Part shown: positions 40,382 through 50,001 of the stretch, piece after piece
How positions within the stretch are numbered: position 1 is the first letter of the stretch
How the letters are laid out: the number at the start of each line of letters is the position of its first letter
NCBI GenBank assembly: GCA_019635695.1
Contig: JAHBYZ010000005.1
Location: 62,001-126,000, forward strand
Length of the DNA stretch: 64,000 nucleotides
From: Rhizobiaceae bacterium
Lineage (GTDB): Bacteria > Pseudomonadota > Alphaproteobacteria > Rhizobiales > Rhizobiaceae
Reading direction: 5' to 3'
Notes under the pieces: generated by a model
Database searches by the model: none
What the model was told of the DNA's origin: nothing
The model's input: only the letters and a program-made list of their open reading frames with translations
Translations under genes and position numbers: made by a program

Positions 40382-42622
40382 TCAGGCCGTCAGCGCGGCG
40401 CGCGGCGCATCGGCCGCATGCGCGGCGGCAAATGCCGCGAACCCCGCTTCAGGCATCGCCTTGGCGTAGAGCCAGCCCTGGAAGCGGTCGCAGCCATGTG
40501 CGCGCAGGAATGCTTCCTGGTGGCGGGTCTCGACCCGCTCCGCGACCGCGATCAGCCCGAGCGTCTGCGCCATCGCGAGGATGGTCTGCACCAGCGTGCG
40601 GTCGCTCTCGGTCGTCTCGATATCGGCGACGAACGAACCGTCGATCTTCACCTCGTCGAACGGTAGCGTCTTCAGGTAGGTGAGCGACGAATAGCCGGTG
40701 CCGAAATCGTCCAGCGCCAGCCGCACGCCGAGCTCCTTCAGCTGGTACATGCGGTCGGCGATCATTGCCTGGTCGCGCGCCAGCACATGCTCGGTCACCT
40801 CGACGGTCAGCAGTCCGCCGGGCAGCGCGTGTTCTTCCAGCAGCTTCGCCACGCCGGGCACCAGCTCCTCGTTCTGCAGGCATTGGACGCTGAGATTGAC
40901 CGACAGCGAAAGGCCAGCGAGCCGCCTGTCGCGGCGCCAGCGCACCAGTGTTTGCGCGGCGCGCGCCAGCACCAGCGTGCCAACATCGCAGATCAGGCCG
41001 AACTGCTCCGCCAGCGGGATGAAACGATCCGGCATGATGAGCCCGTGCCGCGGATGGTTCCAGCGGATCAGCGCTTCGGCCGCCACCACGCGGCCGTCTG
41101 CGTTCATCAGTGGCTGGTAGTGCAGCTCCAGCTGGTCACCGCCGCGGCCAAGCGTGTCGCGCAGGTCCGCCAGCAGCTTGTAGCGTTCCGCCTCGCGGCT
41201 CATCGACACCGGATCGTAGATCGCCAAATTGTCGCGGCCGGCCGATTTCGCTTCGTACATGGCAAGGTCGGCGCGCTTCAGCACCTCGTCCGGCGCCGCG
41301 CTCACGCCGTCGAACACCACGACGCCGATGGAGGCCGAGGCACGGTGATTGACGGTGCCGAGATCGAAGGGCTGCCGCATCGCTGCGATCAGTCGATTGC
41401 CGATCGTGATGGCCCGCCGCATCGCGGCTGGCTCGTCGGCGCCCGCCCCGGCCAGCAGCACGACGAACTCGTCGCCGCCGATACGCGCCACCAGATCGTT
41501 CGCGCCTACGCTCTGCTGGAGCCGCTCCGCGACTTTGACGAGATATTGGTCGCCGACGTCGTGCCCCTGCGTGTCGTTGAGCGACTTGAAATTGTCGAGG
41601 TCGATGAAAAGCAGTGCGCTGCGCACGCCGCCGTCACGGCAGCTTTCCACGGCCGCCGCCATCCGGTCGAGGAATGCGCGCCGGTTGGGCAGGCCGGTCA
41701 GCGTGTCGAAATAGGCGAGGCGTTCCACCGCGATCTGGTTGTTCTTGCGCAGCGTCACATCGGACATGTAGCCGTGCCAGACCACCGATCCGTCGCGGAT
41801 CTCCGGTGTGGCCGACACGCGGATCCACTTTTGGTTGCCGAGCGGGCAGACATAGCGGTGCTCCATGTCGAACGGCTGCGGCTCGGCGCCATCCATGGCG
41901 AAGACGCGCGAATAAAGCTTGCGATCATCATCCGGAACGCGGTCCAGAAAGGCGCGCCAATTGGACACCTGCGCGCTCGCCGGGATACCGCTCAGGCGTT
42001 CGAAGCCCGGGCTGAGATAGTCGACGACGCCCGGCTTTCCGGGTGTCACCGTGCACTGGAACAGGCTGCCGGGCACCTCGCGCATCAGCTTGGAGAACTG
42101 CTCCTCCAGCTTCAGCCGCTTCACCGTTTCGGTGATCTCGCGGACCGAACCCTCGTAGTAGAGCGTTCGGCCGCTGGCCTTGTCGCGCACGAGCCGTGCA
42201 GACTCGGTGATCCAGATTCGCTCCCGCGTCTTGTGGCGATAGATCTCCGAGACGAAGTCGACGACCTTCCCGTCGCGCTCCATCACGCGCATGAACTCGT
42301 CGCGGCGGTCGGGGTCGACATACCATTCGCCCGCGATATCGCTGACGCTGGTGAGCATTTCCCGTTCGGTTTCGTATCCGTTGAGCCTGACCAGCGCCCT
42401 GTTGGCTTTGATCTGACGCCCGCTCGGCAGCGAGCGGTAGATACCTTCGGAGAGGTTTTCGATCAGTTCGTCGGTATTGGATTGCTCAACGCGGGCGGTG
42501 AAATACAAGCGGCGAAATCGCAGCATCCACATGCCGAGCAGCACGGACAGGATGAAATTCGCGGTCACCAGCCATAGATGGCTGGCCGACAGCTCGGACG
42601 CTGTTGACAGAACTGCCTGCAT
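40382..42622 (-). CDS. PAS-GGDEF-EAL cyclic di-GMP signalling protein
   Basis: The 746-residue protein has one N-terminal membrane helix (about 15-35), two PAS-type sensor regions (about 50-300), a GGDEF domain with intact RIGGDEFVVLL (about 375-385), and an EAL domain with EALIRWNHPRHG, DDFGTGYSSLTYLKTLPFDEVKID and the other metal-site motifs. Both catalytic domains look active, so the balance between making and breaking cyclic di-GMP depends on the sensor. No RxxD inhibitory site precedes GGDEF. A META-domain gene lies upstream on the same strand, with a terminator between. Confidence 0.94.
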   Translation of the reverse strand: MQAVLSTASELSASHLWLVTANFILSVLLGMWMLRFRRLYFTARVEQSNTDELIENLSEGIYRSLPSGRQIKANRALVRLNGYETEREMLTSVSDIAGEWYVDPDRRDEFMRVMERDGKVVDFVSEIYRHKTRERIWITESARLVRDKASGRTLYYEGSVREITETVKRLKLEEQFSKLMREVPGSLFQCTVTPGKPGVVDYLSPGFERLSGIPASAQVSNWRAFLDRVPDDDRKLYSRVFAMDGAEPQPFDMEHRYVCPLGNQKWIRVSATPEIRDGSVVWHGYMSDVTLRKNNQIAVERLAYFDTLTGLPNRRAFLDRMAAAVESCRDGGVRSALLFIDLDNFKSLNDTQGHDVGDQYLVKVAERLQQSVGANDLVARIGGDEFVVLLAGAGADEPAAMRRAITIGNRLIAAMRQPFDLGTVNHRASASIGVVVFDGVSAAPDEVLKRADLAMYEAKSAGRDNLAIYDPVSMSREAERYKLLADLRDTLGRGGDQLELHYQPLMNADGRVVAAEALIRWNHPRHGLIMPDRFIPLAEQFGLICDVGTLVLARAAQTLVRWRRDRRLAGLSLSVNLSVQCLQNEELVPGVAKLLEEHALPGGLLTVEVTEHVLARDQAMIADRMYQLKELGVRLALDDFGTGYSSLTYLKTLPFDEVKIDGSFVADIETTESDRTLVQTILAMAQTLGLIAVAERVETRHQEAFLRAHGCDRFQGWLYAKAMPEAGFAAFAAAHAADAPRAALTA

Positions 42623-42687
42623 CTAGACGGTCGCACCACGGTTTGCCGGCGACAAATCTAGTGCGGACGATCTTTCAAATTGTCTAA

Positions 42688-42707
42688 AAGGCGCGCGAAT
42701 GCGCCTT
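42688..42707 (-). terminator. rho-independent terminator of the YbaY-META gene
   Basis: A 7-bp stem (AAGGCGC/GCGCCTT) with a 6-base loop is followed on the minus strand by TTAGACAATTTG. It lies 39 bases past the META gene stop and before the start of the PAS-GGDEF-EAL gene. Confidence 0.6.
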
Positions 42708-42745
42708 CGCATGATTAACGGCGCGTAACTTCCGCAGTCTGCGGT

Positions 42746-43501
42746 TCACGCGGCCGAAGTGAGCTTCATCCGCGCGACGCCCTCTGCGTCGACCAGCACA
42801 AGCATGCCGTCCTCCAGCCTGTAGGCGGCGACGGCCGCCAGCGCGTCGAGGAATGCGCGCTCAACCCGCATCACGGTCTCGTCGCAGGCCATGAAGGTGG
42901 TGCCTGCCTCCGAGAAGGCGAGCACTTCGCCGTCGATGGTGGCCTTGGCGAAGAAGCGGTTGCAGCCGGTGCTGCCGCCAGCCCGCCCGTCGGCACCGAT
43001 TGTCAGCGTCGGCCTTGTCTCGCCAAGGTTGTCGACACCCTCTATGTGCTCGACCTGCCACTCGACGCCCGTTATCGGCGCGGGCTTCGCCGCAGGTTCA
43101 CGGGCGCTTGCCAGCATGATCTCGACCGCCGCATCGCCGGCAGGCAGCGGGATCGCCTGTGCGGTCCGAAACAGCGTCGCCCCCGCCGCGGTGATCGTCG
43201 CGTCAAGTCCGAGGCGCGCGTCCTGAGGCGCGTCCTGCGTATCGAAGCTGAGCGAGAAGGGGATAGGCACCTGTCCGGCTGGCGCCACGATCTGCTCGGC
43301 GATCAGCTGGCTGCCCAGCGCGTTGCCGGCGAGCACACCCAGCCGCACCGTAAGTACGGCGTCAGGCGGCAGCGCGATGCGCTCACGATAAAGCGCGCTG
43401 CCGGTCACCGTTCGCGGCTCGGCAAACGCCAGGCTGGAGGGGAGGGCAGCTGTGGCCGCGAGTGCTGCGATGAGCGTGCGGCGGTCGATGGCTGCGTTCA
43501 T
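42746..43501 (-). CDS. exported YbaY-META domain protein
   Basis: The signal peptide begins with a twin arginine (IDRRTLIAALAATAAL), so export could be by Tat or Sec. Residues about 30-135 form a YbaY-type domain (VTGSALYRERIALPPDAVLTVRL) and about 150-245 a META/HslJ domain (GSTGCNRFFAKATIDG, FSEAGTTFMACDETVMRVE). Proteins with both domains are found in the periplasm or anchored to the outer membrane; some are tied to heat or drug tolerance. No lipobox is seen, so this one is probably soluble. Confidence 0.87.
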   Translation of the reverse strand: MNAAIDRRTLIAALAATAALPSSLAFAEPRTVTGSALYRERIALPPDAVLTVRLGVLAGNALGSQLIAEQIVAPAGQVPIPFSLSFDTQDAPQDARLGLDATITAAGATLFRTAQAIPLPAGDAAVEIMLASAREPAAKPAPITGVEWQVEHIEGVDNLGETRPTLTIGADGRAGGSTGCNRFFAKATIDGEVLAFSEAGTTFMACDETVMRVERAFLDALAAVAAYRLEDGMLVLVDAEGVARMKLTSAA

Positions 43502-43576
43502 GGCCTTGATCCGGGTTTTCGAGATCCCTTCCCTACCCAGATAGGTCGCGCGACCGCAGCCGCAACCGGCCGCGCC

Positions 43577-44059
43577 TCAGCGTTTCCAGCGCTCAAGCGC
43601 CGCTTCGTCGCTGTCCTTGGCGTCGACCCAGCCGCCCGCACGTCCCTGCGCGTCGTGCTCCTTCTTCCAGAACGGGGCGTTGGATTTGAGGAAGTCCATG
43701 ACGAAGCTGGCCGCCTCGAACGCGGCATGCCGGTGCGGCGATGCGGTGGCGACGAGCACGATGTTCTCGCCCGGCTCGATGCGGCCGTGGCGATGCACGA
43801 CCGTGATCGCCTGCAGCAGCCAGCGCTCCGCCGCCTCCCGGCAGATGCGGCCGATCTCCGCCTCCGCCATGCCCGGATAGTGCTCCAGCTCCAGCGCCGA
43901 TAGCTTTCCGCATTCGTCGCGGCAAAGCCCCGTGAAGGTGACGACGGCGCCGATGTCGTACCGGCCGGCGGTCATTGCAGCCACCTCGGCGGCGCTGTCG
44001 AAGTCGCCATTCTGGATGCGGATGACCGGCTCGATGTTCATCTCGGCCGCCGGCGTCAC
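43577..44059 (-). CDS. moaE: molybdopterin synthase catalytic subunit
   Basis: MoaE with MoaD adds sulfur to precursor Z to make molybdopterin. The 160-residue protein has the catalytic lysine region MDFLKSNAPFWKKEH and the histidine block VVHRHGRIEPGE. The GTG at 44059 overlaps the moaD TGA (GTGA); an ATG 18 bases later (44041) is equally possible. Confidence 0.95.
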   Translation of the reverse strand: MTPAAEMNIEPVIRIQNGDFDSAAEVAAMTAGRYDIGAVVTFTGLCRDECGKLSALELEHYPGMAEAEIGRICREAAERWLLQAITVVHRHGRIEPGENIVLVATASPHRHAAFEAASFVMDFLKSNAPFWKKEHDAQGRAGGWVDAKDSDEAALERWKR

Positions 44060-44310
44060 CCGCCGGTCATCGGCGGGAAAAGCCCGATCTCGCGTGCGCC
44101 CGCAATGGCGGTGCCGTGCTTGACGTGCTCCTGGTTGATCGCGACGCGGATCGCCTCGGGGAAGCGCAGCGCCTCCTCGTATTCCTCGCCGCGGCCTTTC
44201 AGCCAGCCGAGCAGGTCGCGCACGGTCTTCACTTCGGCCGGCAGTTCCACCTCCTCGGATGGCTTGCCGATGCGCTCGCGCACCCAGGCGAAGTAGATGA
44301 GCTTCGTCAA
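44056..44310 (-). CDS. moaD: molybdopterin synthase sulfur carrier subunit
   Basis: MoaD is the ubiquitin-like sulfur carrier. The 84-residue protein ends in the required Gly-Gly (FPPMTGG), which is thiocarboxylated. It begins MTKLIYFAWVRERIG, as in rhizobial MoaD. It lies 1 base past pgsA and overlaps moaE, giving a pgsA-moaD-moaE unit. Confidence 0.95.
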   Translation of the reverse strand: MTKLIYFAWVRERIGKPSEEVELPAEVKTVRDLLGWLKGRGEEYEEALRFPEAIRVAINQEHVKHGTAIAGAREIGLFPPMTGG

Positions 44311-44311
44311 C

Positions 44312-44890
44312 TCAGTCCCCGATGTGCTTCAGTCCGGCGCGGAAATAGTCGTAGCCGGTGTAGAGTGTGATGATGGCCGAAGCCCAGAGCAGCGCGATGC
44401 CCGTCTCGGTCATGTAGTCCACATAGTTGTCGGCGGCCGGCCCTGCCAGCAGGAAGCCGATGGCGACGAGTTGCAGGGTCGTCTTCCACTTGGCGAGCTG
44501 CGTCACCGGCACCGAGACCTTGAGCGCAGCGAGATATTCCCGCAGGCCCGACACCAGGATTTCGCGGCACAGGATGATGATCGCCGCCCACAGCGACCAT
44601 CCCGCGATCGTGCCGTCCGCCGCGAGCAGGAGCAGGACGGCGGAAACCAGCAGCTTGTCGGCGATCGGGTCGAGCATACGGCCGATATTGGAGCTCTGCT
44701 TCCACAGCCGGGCCAGGTAGCCGTCGAGGAAATCGGTCACGCTGGCGATCGCGAAGATCGCGAAGGCCGCCCACCGCGCCGGTTCGCTGGAGGCGAGCCG
44801 CCCTTCGAGGAAGAAGCACAGGACGACCACCGGCACGGCGATGATGCGGCCGTAGGTCAGCATGTTGGGGATGTTGTAGGTGCGCTTGGG
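44312..44890 (-). CDS. pgsA: CDP-diacylglycerol-glycerol-3-phosphate 3-phosphatidyltransferase
   Basis: PgsA makes phosphatidylglycerol phosphate. The 192-residue membrane protein has the CDP-alcohol motif D-G-x2-A-R-x8-G-x3-D-x3-D as DGYLARLWKQ through GRMLDPIADK. I chose the ATG at 44890 (MPKRTYNIPNMLTYGRI), the standard N-terminus; the open frame starts 11 codons earlier. Confidence 0.95.
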   Translation of the reverse strand, partial: PKRTYNIPNMLTYGRIIAVPVVVLCFFLEGRLASSEPARWAAFAIFAIASVTDFLDGYLARLWKQSSNIGRMLDPIADKLLVSAVLLLLAADGTIAGWSLWAAIIILCREILVSGLREYLAALKVSVPVTQLAKWKTTLQLVAIGFLLAGPAADNYVDYMTETGIALLWASAIITLYTGYDYFRAGLKHIGD

Positions 44891-44975
44891 CATCCTGCTC
44901 GGGCCGGTTTCAGAATATGACAAACCAGATGCCTCCCATGCCGGTCAACCTGACCGCCGAAAAATTAGGCAACCC

Positions 44976-47045
44976 CTACGCCCCCGATTCGTGGAAGTGA
45001 TTGTAGATCATGCGGGCCATCGCTTCCGATATGCCATCGACGGCGAGGAGATCCGCCACCGCGGCGCGGCTGACTGCCTTGGCGGTGCCGAAGTGATGCA
45101 GCAAGGCACGTTTGCGTGACGGCCCTATGCCCGCGATCTCGTCCAGCGGGTTGCGTACCATCTCCTTCTTGCGCCGCGCCCTGTGCGAGCCGATGGCGAA
45201 GCGGTGCGCCTCGTCGCGCATGCGCTGAACGAAATAGAGCACCGGGTCGCGCGGCGGCAGCGTGAAGCCGGGCCTGCCGTCCATGGCGAAGCGCTCGCGC
45301 CCGGCCTCGCGGTCGACGCCTTTGGCCACGCCGATCGCGGTCACCTTGTCGCGGATGCCGAGCGTATCCAGCACCTCGCGGACCTTCGCCATCTGGCCGG
45401 GGCCGCCATCGATCAGGATGAGGTCGGGCCAGGCCGGCGCGTCCTCCGTCTCCGCCTCGGGATCGACTGGGTTTTCGCCCGGAATCCCATGCTCCTTCAC
45501 CAGCCGCGAGAAGCGCCGCTCCATGACCTCTTTCATCATGCCGAAATCGTCGCCGGGCGTGATCTCGGTCGAGCGGATGTTGAACTTGCGGTACTGGTTC
45601 TTGATGAAGCCTTCCGGCCCGGCGACGATCATCGCCCCGACTGCGTTCGTGCCCATGATGTGCGAGTTGTCGTAGACCTCGATGCGCCGTGGCGTCCGCT
45701 CCAACCCGAAGGTCTTGGCCAGCCCCTCCAGCAGCCGCGCCTGCGTGGACGTTTCGGCCAGCCGGCGGCCGAGCGCCTCGCGCGCGTTCTGAAGCGCGTG
45801 GTCGGTCAGGTCCTTCTTCTCGCCGCGCTGCGGCACCGAGATCGAGACCTTGTGTCCGGCGCGGGTCGACAGCGCCTCTTGAAGCAGTTCCTGCTCCTCC
45901 ACGACCTGCGAGAGCAGGATAGTGCGCGGCACCGGCTTGTCGTCGTAGAACTGGGCGAGGAAGGAGCCGAGCACCTCGGCCGGCTCGATCGCAGCATCCG
46001 CCTTGGGGAAATAGGCGCGGTTGCCCCAGTTCTGGCCGGTTCGGAAGAAGAACACCTCGACGCAATAATGCCCGCCCTCCTGGTGCAGAGCGAACACGTC
46101 GGCCTCGTCGACCGATTGCGGGTTGATGCCCTGGTGGCTCTGCACATGGCTGAGGGCTGCGAGGCGGTCGCGGTAGATCGCCGCCCGTTCGAAATCGAGG
46201 TCGTCGGAGGCCTCCTGCATGGCCGATGAGATCTGCGCCTTGATCTTGCTGGACCGGCCCGACAGGAAGTCACGCGCCTCCGTCACCAGCTCGGCATAGC
46301 CTCCCTTGTCGACCTCCCCCGTGCACGGGCCGGAGCAGCGCTTGATCTGGTAGAGCAGGCAAGGCCGGGTGCGGCTCTCGAACACGCTGTCGGTGCAGGT
46401 GCGCAACAGGAACGCGCGCTGCAGCGAGTTGATCGTGCGCCCGACCGCGCCGGCCGAGGCGAACGGTCCGAAATAGTCGCCCTTGCGGCTGCGCGCGCCA
46501 CGATGCTTGAAGATGCCGGGCGCGGGGTGGTCGCCGGTGAGCAGGATGTAGGGGAACGACTTGTCGTCCCGCAGCAAAACATTGAAGCGCGGGCGCAACC
46601 TCTTGATGAGATTCGCTTCCAGCAGCAGCGCCTCGGTCTCCGTGCGGGTCAGCACGAATTCCATCGTCGCCGTCTCGCGCACCATCCGCCCGATGCGGTT
46701 GGTGTGGAAGCGGCCCTGCGCGTAGTTCGTCACGCGTTTCTTCAGGCTGCGCGCCTTGCCGACATAGAGCACGTCGCCGGCGGTGTTCATCATGCGGTAC
46801 ACGCCGGGCTTGTTCGGCAGCCGCTTGACCAGGTCCTGGATCACTTCGGGGCCAGCCGAGAGGGGCGTGTCGCTGGCCAGCGACCAGTCGATACCCGGCA
46901 CGTCGCGCGCCGCAGGCTCGGCCGGTTCCGCCGCCTCGATCTCGTCTTCCTCCATCTCGTTGCCCGGCATGTAGCCGGCCACGTCGTCCGACGCGCGGCC
47001 AGACTTGCGGGGGATAGGAGGTGAACGGTCGGGACCGGAGCTCAT
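44976..47045 (-). CDS. uvrC: excinuclease ABC subunit C
   Basis: UvrC makes the two cuts in nucleotide-excision repair. The protein has an N-terminal GIY-YIG nuclease domain ([21 protein letters not shown]), a Cys cluster, the UVR motif ([17 protein letters not shown]), an RNase H-like nuclease domain ([19 protein letters not shown]) and C-terminal helix-hairpin-helix repeats. An acidic stretch of about 50 residues precedes the GIY-YIG domain. I chose ATG 47045 (689 aa); a GTG at 47093 would add 16 residues. The pgsA gene follows on the same strand. Confidence 0.96.
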   Translation of the reverse strand: MSSGPDRSPPIPRKSGRASDDVAGYMPGNEMEEDEIEAAEPAEPAARDVPGIDWSLASDTPLSAGPEVIQDLVKRLPNKPGVYRMMNTAGDVLYVGKARSLKKRVTNYAQGRFHTNRIGRMVRETATMEFVLTRTETEALLLEANLIKRLRPRFNVLLRDDKSFPYILLTGDHPAPGIFKHRGARSRKGDYFGPFASAGAVGRTINSLQRAFLLRTCTDSVFESRTRPCLLYQIKRCSGPCTGEVDKGGYAELVTEARDFLSGRSSKIKAQISSAMQEASDDLDFERAAIYRDRLAALSHVQSHQGINPQSVDEADVFALHQEGGHYCVEVFFFRTGQNWGNRAYFPKADAAIEPAEVLGSFLAQFYDDKPVPRTILLSQVVEEQELLQEALSTRAGHKVSISVPQRGEKKDLTDHALQNAREALGRRLAETSTQARLLEGLAKTFGLERTPRRIEVYDNSHIMGTNAVGAMIVAGPEGFIKNQYRKFNIRSTEITPGDDFGMMKEVMERRFSRLVKEHGIPGENPVDPEAETEDAPAWPDLILIDGGPGQMAKVREVLDTLGIRDKVTAIGVAKGVDREAGRERFAMDGRPGFTLPPRDPVLYFVQRMRDEAHRFAIGSHRARRKKEMVRNPLDEIAGIGPSRKRALLHHFGTAKAVSRAAVADLLAVDGISEAMARMIYNHFHESGA

Positions 47046-47214
47046 CTTTGCCGGATATCTGCCTGCGGGCTTGCGGCGCGGCCATTCCCGCACCAGTCTG
47101 CCTTGCCTATATGGGGGTCGCCCCTATGGGTGTCACGTTGGGGCGTTTCAGCATGTGCATTCCATCGCCGGAATGCGCGGTCGCCGCAAGCCGCGCACGC
47201 GCGATGCTGACAGG

Positions 47215-48000
47215 ATGGTGAGGGCAGGCTTGGAGGAAGCGCAGCAAAGACGGCCGGTCTGCCTGGTGACCGGCGCCGCGCGCCGCATCGGCGCGGCCGT
47301 CGCGACACGGCTGGCCGATCGCTTCGACCTCGCGCTCCACCACAATCGCTCGGTGGCGGAGGCCGAATCGCTTGCCGCGGCGTTGCGCGGACAGGGCGCC
47401 CGCGTCGAGCTCATCCGGGCCGACCTCTCCAGCCCCGACGCGGCCGCCGCGCTGGTGGCCGAGGCCGCCGCCCGCCTTGGCCCCCTCGACCTCATCGTCA
47501 ACAACGCCTCGTCCTTCGACTACGACGATCCCGCGGGTTTCGACGCCGCAAAAATGCAGGCGTCGCTCTCCACCAACCTCGTCTCGCCCATGGTGATCGC
47601 CCGGGAGCTTGCCCGCCACGGTTCGGCGCGCGCGGTGCTCGTCAACATGCTCGACAGCAAGGTCTTCGCCCCCAATCCCGACTTCTTCAGCTATTCGCTG
47701 GCCAAGTTCGCGCTGAAGGCTTCGGTGGAGATGCTCGCCATGCATTTCCGCGGACGCATGCGCGTTGCCGCAATCGCGCCGAGCGTCACCTTGCGCAGCG
47801 GCGACCAGAGTGCGGAAAGCTTCGAGCGCAGCTGGCGGCACACGTTGACCGGTTCCGGCCCGACGCCGGACGACATCGCCGCGGCCGTCGCGTTCATCTG
47901 GGACACGCCCTCGGTCAACGGCTCGACCATCGTGCTCGACGGCGGCCAGCATTTGATGTCGCTCGAGCGCGACGTCGCCTTCGTGGTCGGCAGGCAATGA
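47215..48000 (+). CDS. SDR family protein, probable dihydromonapterin/dihydrofolate reductase (FolM-like)
   Basis: The 261-residue SDR has the cofactor motif TGAARRIGAAV, in which the Arg after TGxx marks pteridine reductases and FolM. It also has the NNASSFDYD motif and YSLAKFALKASV as the catalytic YxxxK. It overlaps folB by four bases (ATGA), which supports a pteridine substrate. ATG 47215 follows AGG weakly; upstream codons are not protein-like. Confidence 0.85.
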   Translation: MVRAGLEEAQQRRPVCLVTGAARRIGAAVATRLADRFDLALHHNRSVAEAESLAAALRGQGARVELIRADLSSPDAAAALVAEAAARLGPLDLIVNNASSFDYDDPAGFDAAKMQASLSTNLVSPMVIARELARHGSARAVLVNMLDSKVFAPNPDFFSYSLAKFALKASVEMLAMHFRGRMRVAAIAPSVTLRSGDQSAESFERSWRHTLTGSGPTPDDIAAAVAFIWDTPSVNGSTIVLDGGQHLMSLERDVAFVVGRQ

Positions 48001-48359
48001 ACGTCACCCGCACCGTCATCGTCCGCAACCTCTCGATCCCGATTTCCATCGGGGTGCATGAGCACGAGAAGCACGGGCCGCAGCGCCTGCTGGTCAGCGT
48101 CGAGGCGGAGATCGAACCGGCGGGGCGCGCCGACGACCGGCTGGACACCACTCTGGACTACGATCTGATCTGCGACTTCATCCGCGCTCAGGCGCGCCAG
48201 CCCCATGTGGAACTGCAGGAAACCGTCGCGCGGCGCGTGCTCGACTTTACGCTGGGATTGCCCGGCGTCGTGAAGGTGATGGTGGAAACCCGCAAGCCTG
48301 ACGTGTTCGATGATTGTGATTACGTAGGGTCAAGGCTTTCTGCAAAAGTAACAAAGTAG
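47997..48359 (+). CDS. folB: dihydroneopterin aldolase
   Basis: FolB splits dihydroneopterin to the hydroxymethyl pterin used for folate. The 120-residue protein has the family pattern SIPISIGVHEHEKHGPQRLLVSVE and the later LDYDLICDFIR, with ELQETVARRVLDF. It is the second gene of a unit with the FolM-like SDR. The usual next gene, folK, is absent; an AT-rich region and an outer-membrane protein gene follow. A short AT hairpin spans the stop (48350-48370). Confidence 0.94.
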   Translation: MNVTRTVIVRNLSIPISIGVHEHEKHGPQRLLVSVEAEIEPAGRADDRLDTTLDYDLICDFIRAQARQPHVELQETVARRVLDFTLGLPGVVKVMVETRKPDVFDDCDYVGSRLSAKVTK

Positions 48360-48603
48360 TATTCTTTGTTAATATTCATGACTAACGAAGTGTTACAATC
48401 ATTGATCTGAACGTTGCATAACTGCAACTTCACATTTTAGCCAAATTCGAGACGCTTTAAGACCCCATTCCGATTTTGCTTCTGCCGCATTCGGGGCCGA
48501 TGTGATGGAACCTGAAGGGACCATCGCCGTTCTCAAGCCCAGGAGGGCGGCGCGGGGTGTCGGAAGACGGCTGTGCGTCCGTCTGGAATTCAAGGAGAGT
48601 AAA

Positions 48604-49266
48604 ATGAGAGCCAAGATCGTTTCGCTGCGCGCATTCGCGCTTACCGCAGGTGTCGCCGCCATGCTCGGCGCCGGTGCCGCCAATGCCGCCGACGTGGTCT
48701 ATGAAGAGCCGCCGGCACCGGCGCCGATTCTCGATCCGGCGCCTGTCAGCGATTGGGCCGGTCCCTATATCGGTCTGTCCGGCGGCTACAATTTCGGCCG
48801 CTTCAACAACACCAACGCCGGCAGCGTCCCGACCAACGGCGCCCTGATCGGCGCGTTCGGCGGTATCCAGGGCCAGTCCGGCCGCTTCGTCTACGGCGGT
48901 GAAGCAGACATCGGCTGGAACTTCGCCAACGGCGCCTCGGGCGGCACGTCCACCCGCGCCGGCCTCGAGGGCTCGCTGCGCGGCCGCGCCGGTGTGGCGG
49001 TGTCCGACTCGGTGCTGCTCTACGGTACGGCGGGTCTGGCGGCGACGCAGGCTCGCATCACCGATGCCGCCGGCACCGCGACCGGCGCCCAGCTCGGCTA
49101 TACGGTCGGCGCCGGTACGGACGTCAAGTTCACCGAGAAGGTGTTCGGTCGCCTGGAGTATCGCTGGACCGACAATTTCGCTCGTGCCTACAACACCGGC
49201 TCGGGCGTCCAGAACTCGGACTTCAACAACCACCGCATCACGGTCGGTCTCGGCGTGAAGTTCTGA
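48604..49266 (+). CDS. outer-membrane beta-barrel protein, Omp25-like
   Basis: A signal peptide (cleavage after ANAAD, about residue 26) and a Pro-rich spacer (EEPPAPAPILDPAP) lead to an eight-stranded barrel. Its opening, WAGPYIGLSGGYNFG, is the hallmark of the Omp25/Omp31 family of rhizobia and Brucella. The protein ends in ITVGLGVKF, the Phe-ended strand recognised by the BAM complex. AAGGAG precedes ATG 48604. The 244-base AT-rich gap upstream (48360-48603) probably holds the promoter, though no clear -35/-10 pair stood out. Confidence 0.93.
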   Translation: MRAKIVSLRAFALTAGVAAMLGAGAANAADVVYEEPPAPAPILDPAPVSDWAGPYIGLSGGYNFGRFNNTNAGSVPTNGALIGAFGGIQGQSGRFVYGGEADIGWNFANGASGGTSTRAGLEGSLRGRAGVAVSDSVLLYGTAGLAATQARITDAAGTATGAQLGYTVGAGTDVKFTEKVFGRLEYRWTDNFARAYNTGSGVQNSDFNNHRITVGLGVKF

Positions 49267-49284
49267 TCCTGTAAGACTGAATCG

Positions 49285-49313
49285 AAAGGGCCGGTCCTCG
49301 CGACCGGCCCTTT
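49285..49313. terminator. rho-independent terminator, bidirectional
   Basis: AAAGGGCCGGT (49285-49295) pairs perfectly with ACCGGCCCTTT (49303-49313); TTTT continues past it on the plus strand. It serves the Omp25-like gene and, on the other strand, the GST gene ending at 49324. Confidence 0.9.
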
Positions 49314-49323
49314 TGCGTCTCGG

Positions 49324-49920
49324 TCAGCCCTTCGGCGCGTAGGCTGCGATTTCCGGAAACTTCTCGTCGAAGCGCTTGACCCAGCGCACCAGCTTGGACC
49401 GGCCCTTTTCCCACTTGCCCTCGAAGCGCAGCCCCAAATAGCCGAGCGCGGCTCGCAGCGCGATCTGGCCTGCCGTGATCTTCGACGGCAGCTTCGGCGG
49501 GTTCGCGTTCAACACGTCCAGCGCCCGCGTGATCTTCGTCCACTGCTTGTCCAGCCACTCCTGGTGGATCTTTTCCTCCGGTCGGAAGCGCCGCTCGTAG
49601 ACATGCACCAGAGCGCAATCGCAGATGCCGTCGGCGAGTGCTTCAAGCTGCTCCGCCTCGGTGCGCTTTGCCGGATTGCGCGGCAGCAGCTTGTTGCTCG
49701 AAACCCGGTTCAGATACTGCACGATCGCCGCGCTGTCGCAGACGACGGTGCCGTCATCGGCTATCACCACGGGAATCTTGCCCAGCGGATTGGCCTTGAG
49801 AAATTCAGGGGCGGGATTGTTCGTGTCGGTGCTGACGCTGTCGAACTTGAGCCCTGCATAGGCGGCCGCCATGCGCACCTTGGCGCTGTAAGGCGAGGCG
49901 TTGGATACGAGTATCTTCAT
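49324..49920 (-). CDS. glutathione S-transferase family protein
   Basis: The 198-residue protein has the beginning MKILVSNASPYSAKVRMAA, resembling YibF-type GSTs. It also has the cis-proline block NPLGKIPVVIADDG, the glutathione gamma-glutamyl site VCDSAAIVQYLN, and a helical C-terminal domain. The residue in the N-terminal active-site turn is Ser (SPYS). Substrate is unknown. Confidence 0.9.
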   Translation of the reverse strand: MKILVSNASPYSAKVRMAAAYAGLKFDSVSTDTNNPAPEFLKANPLGKIPVVIADDGTVVCDSAAIVQYLNRVSSNKLLPRNPAKRTEAEQLEALADGICDCALVHVYERRFRPEEKIHQEWLDKQWTKITRALDVLNANPPKLPSKITAGQIALRAALGYLGLRFEGKWEKGRSKLVRWVKRFDEKFPEIAAYAPKG

Positions 49921-50001
49921 GTCGTGCTCTCCTCGGATGCCGGCGCTGCCTAGCCCATTTCGCCGGCGCTGCCGATAGGCCAGCCGGCGACGGCGCAGCG
50001 A

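Noticed and set aside
40787..42577. 596-codon plus-strand open frame opposite the PAS-GGDEF-EAL gene
   Set aside because: It is a GC-driven antisense frame; the minus-strand protein has all expected motifs.
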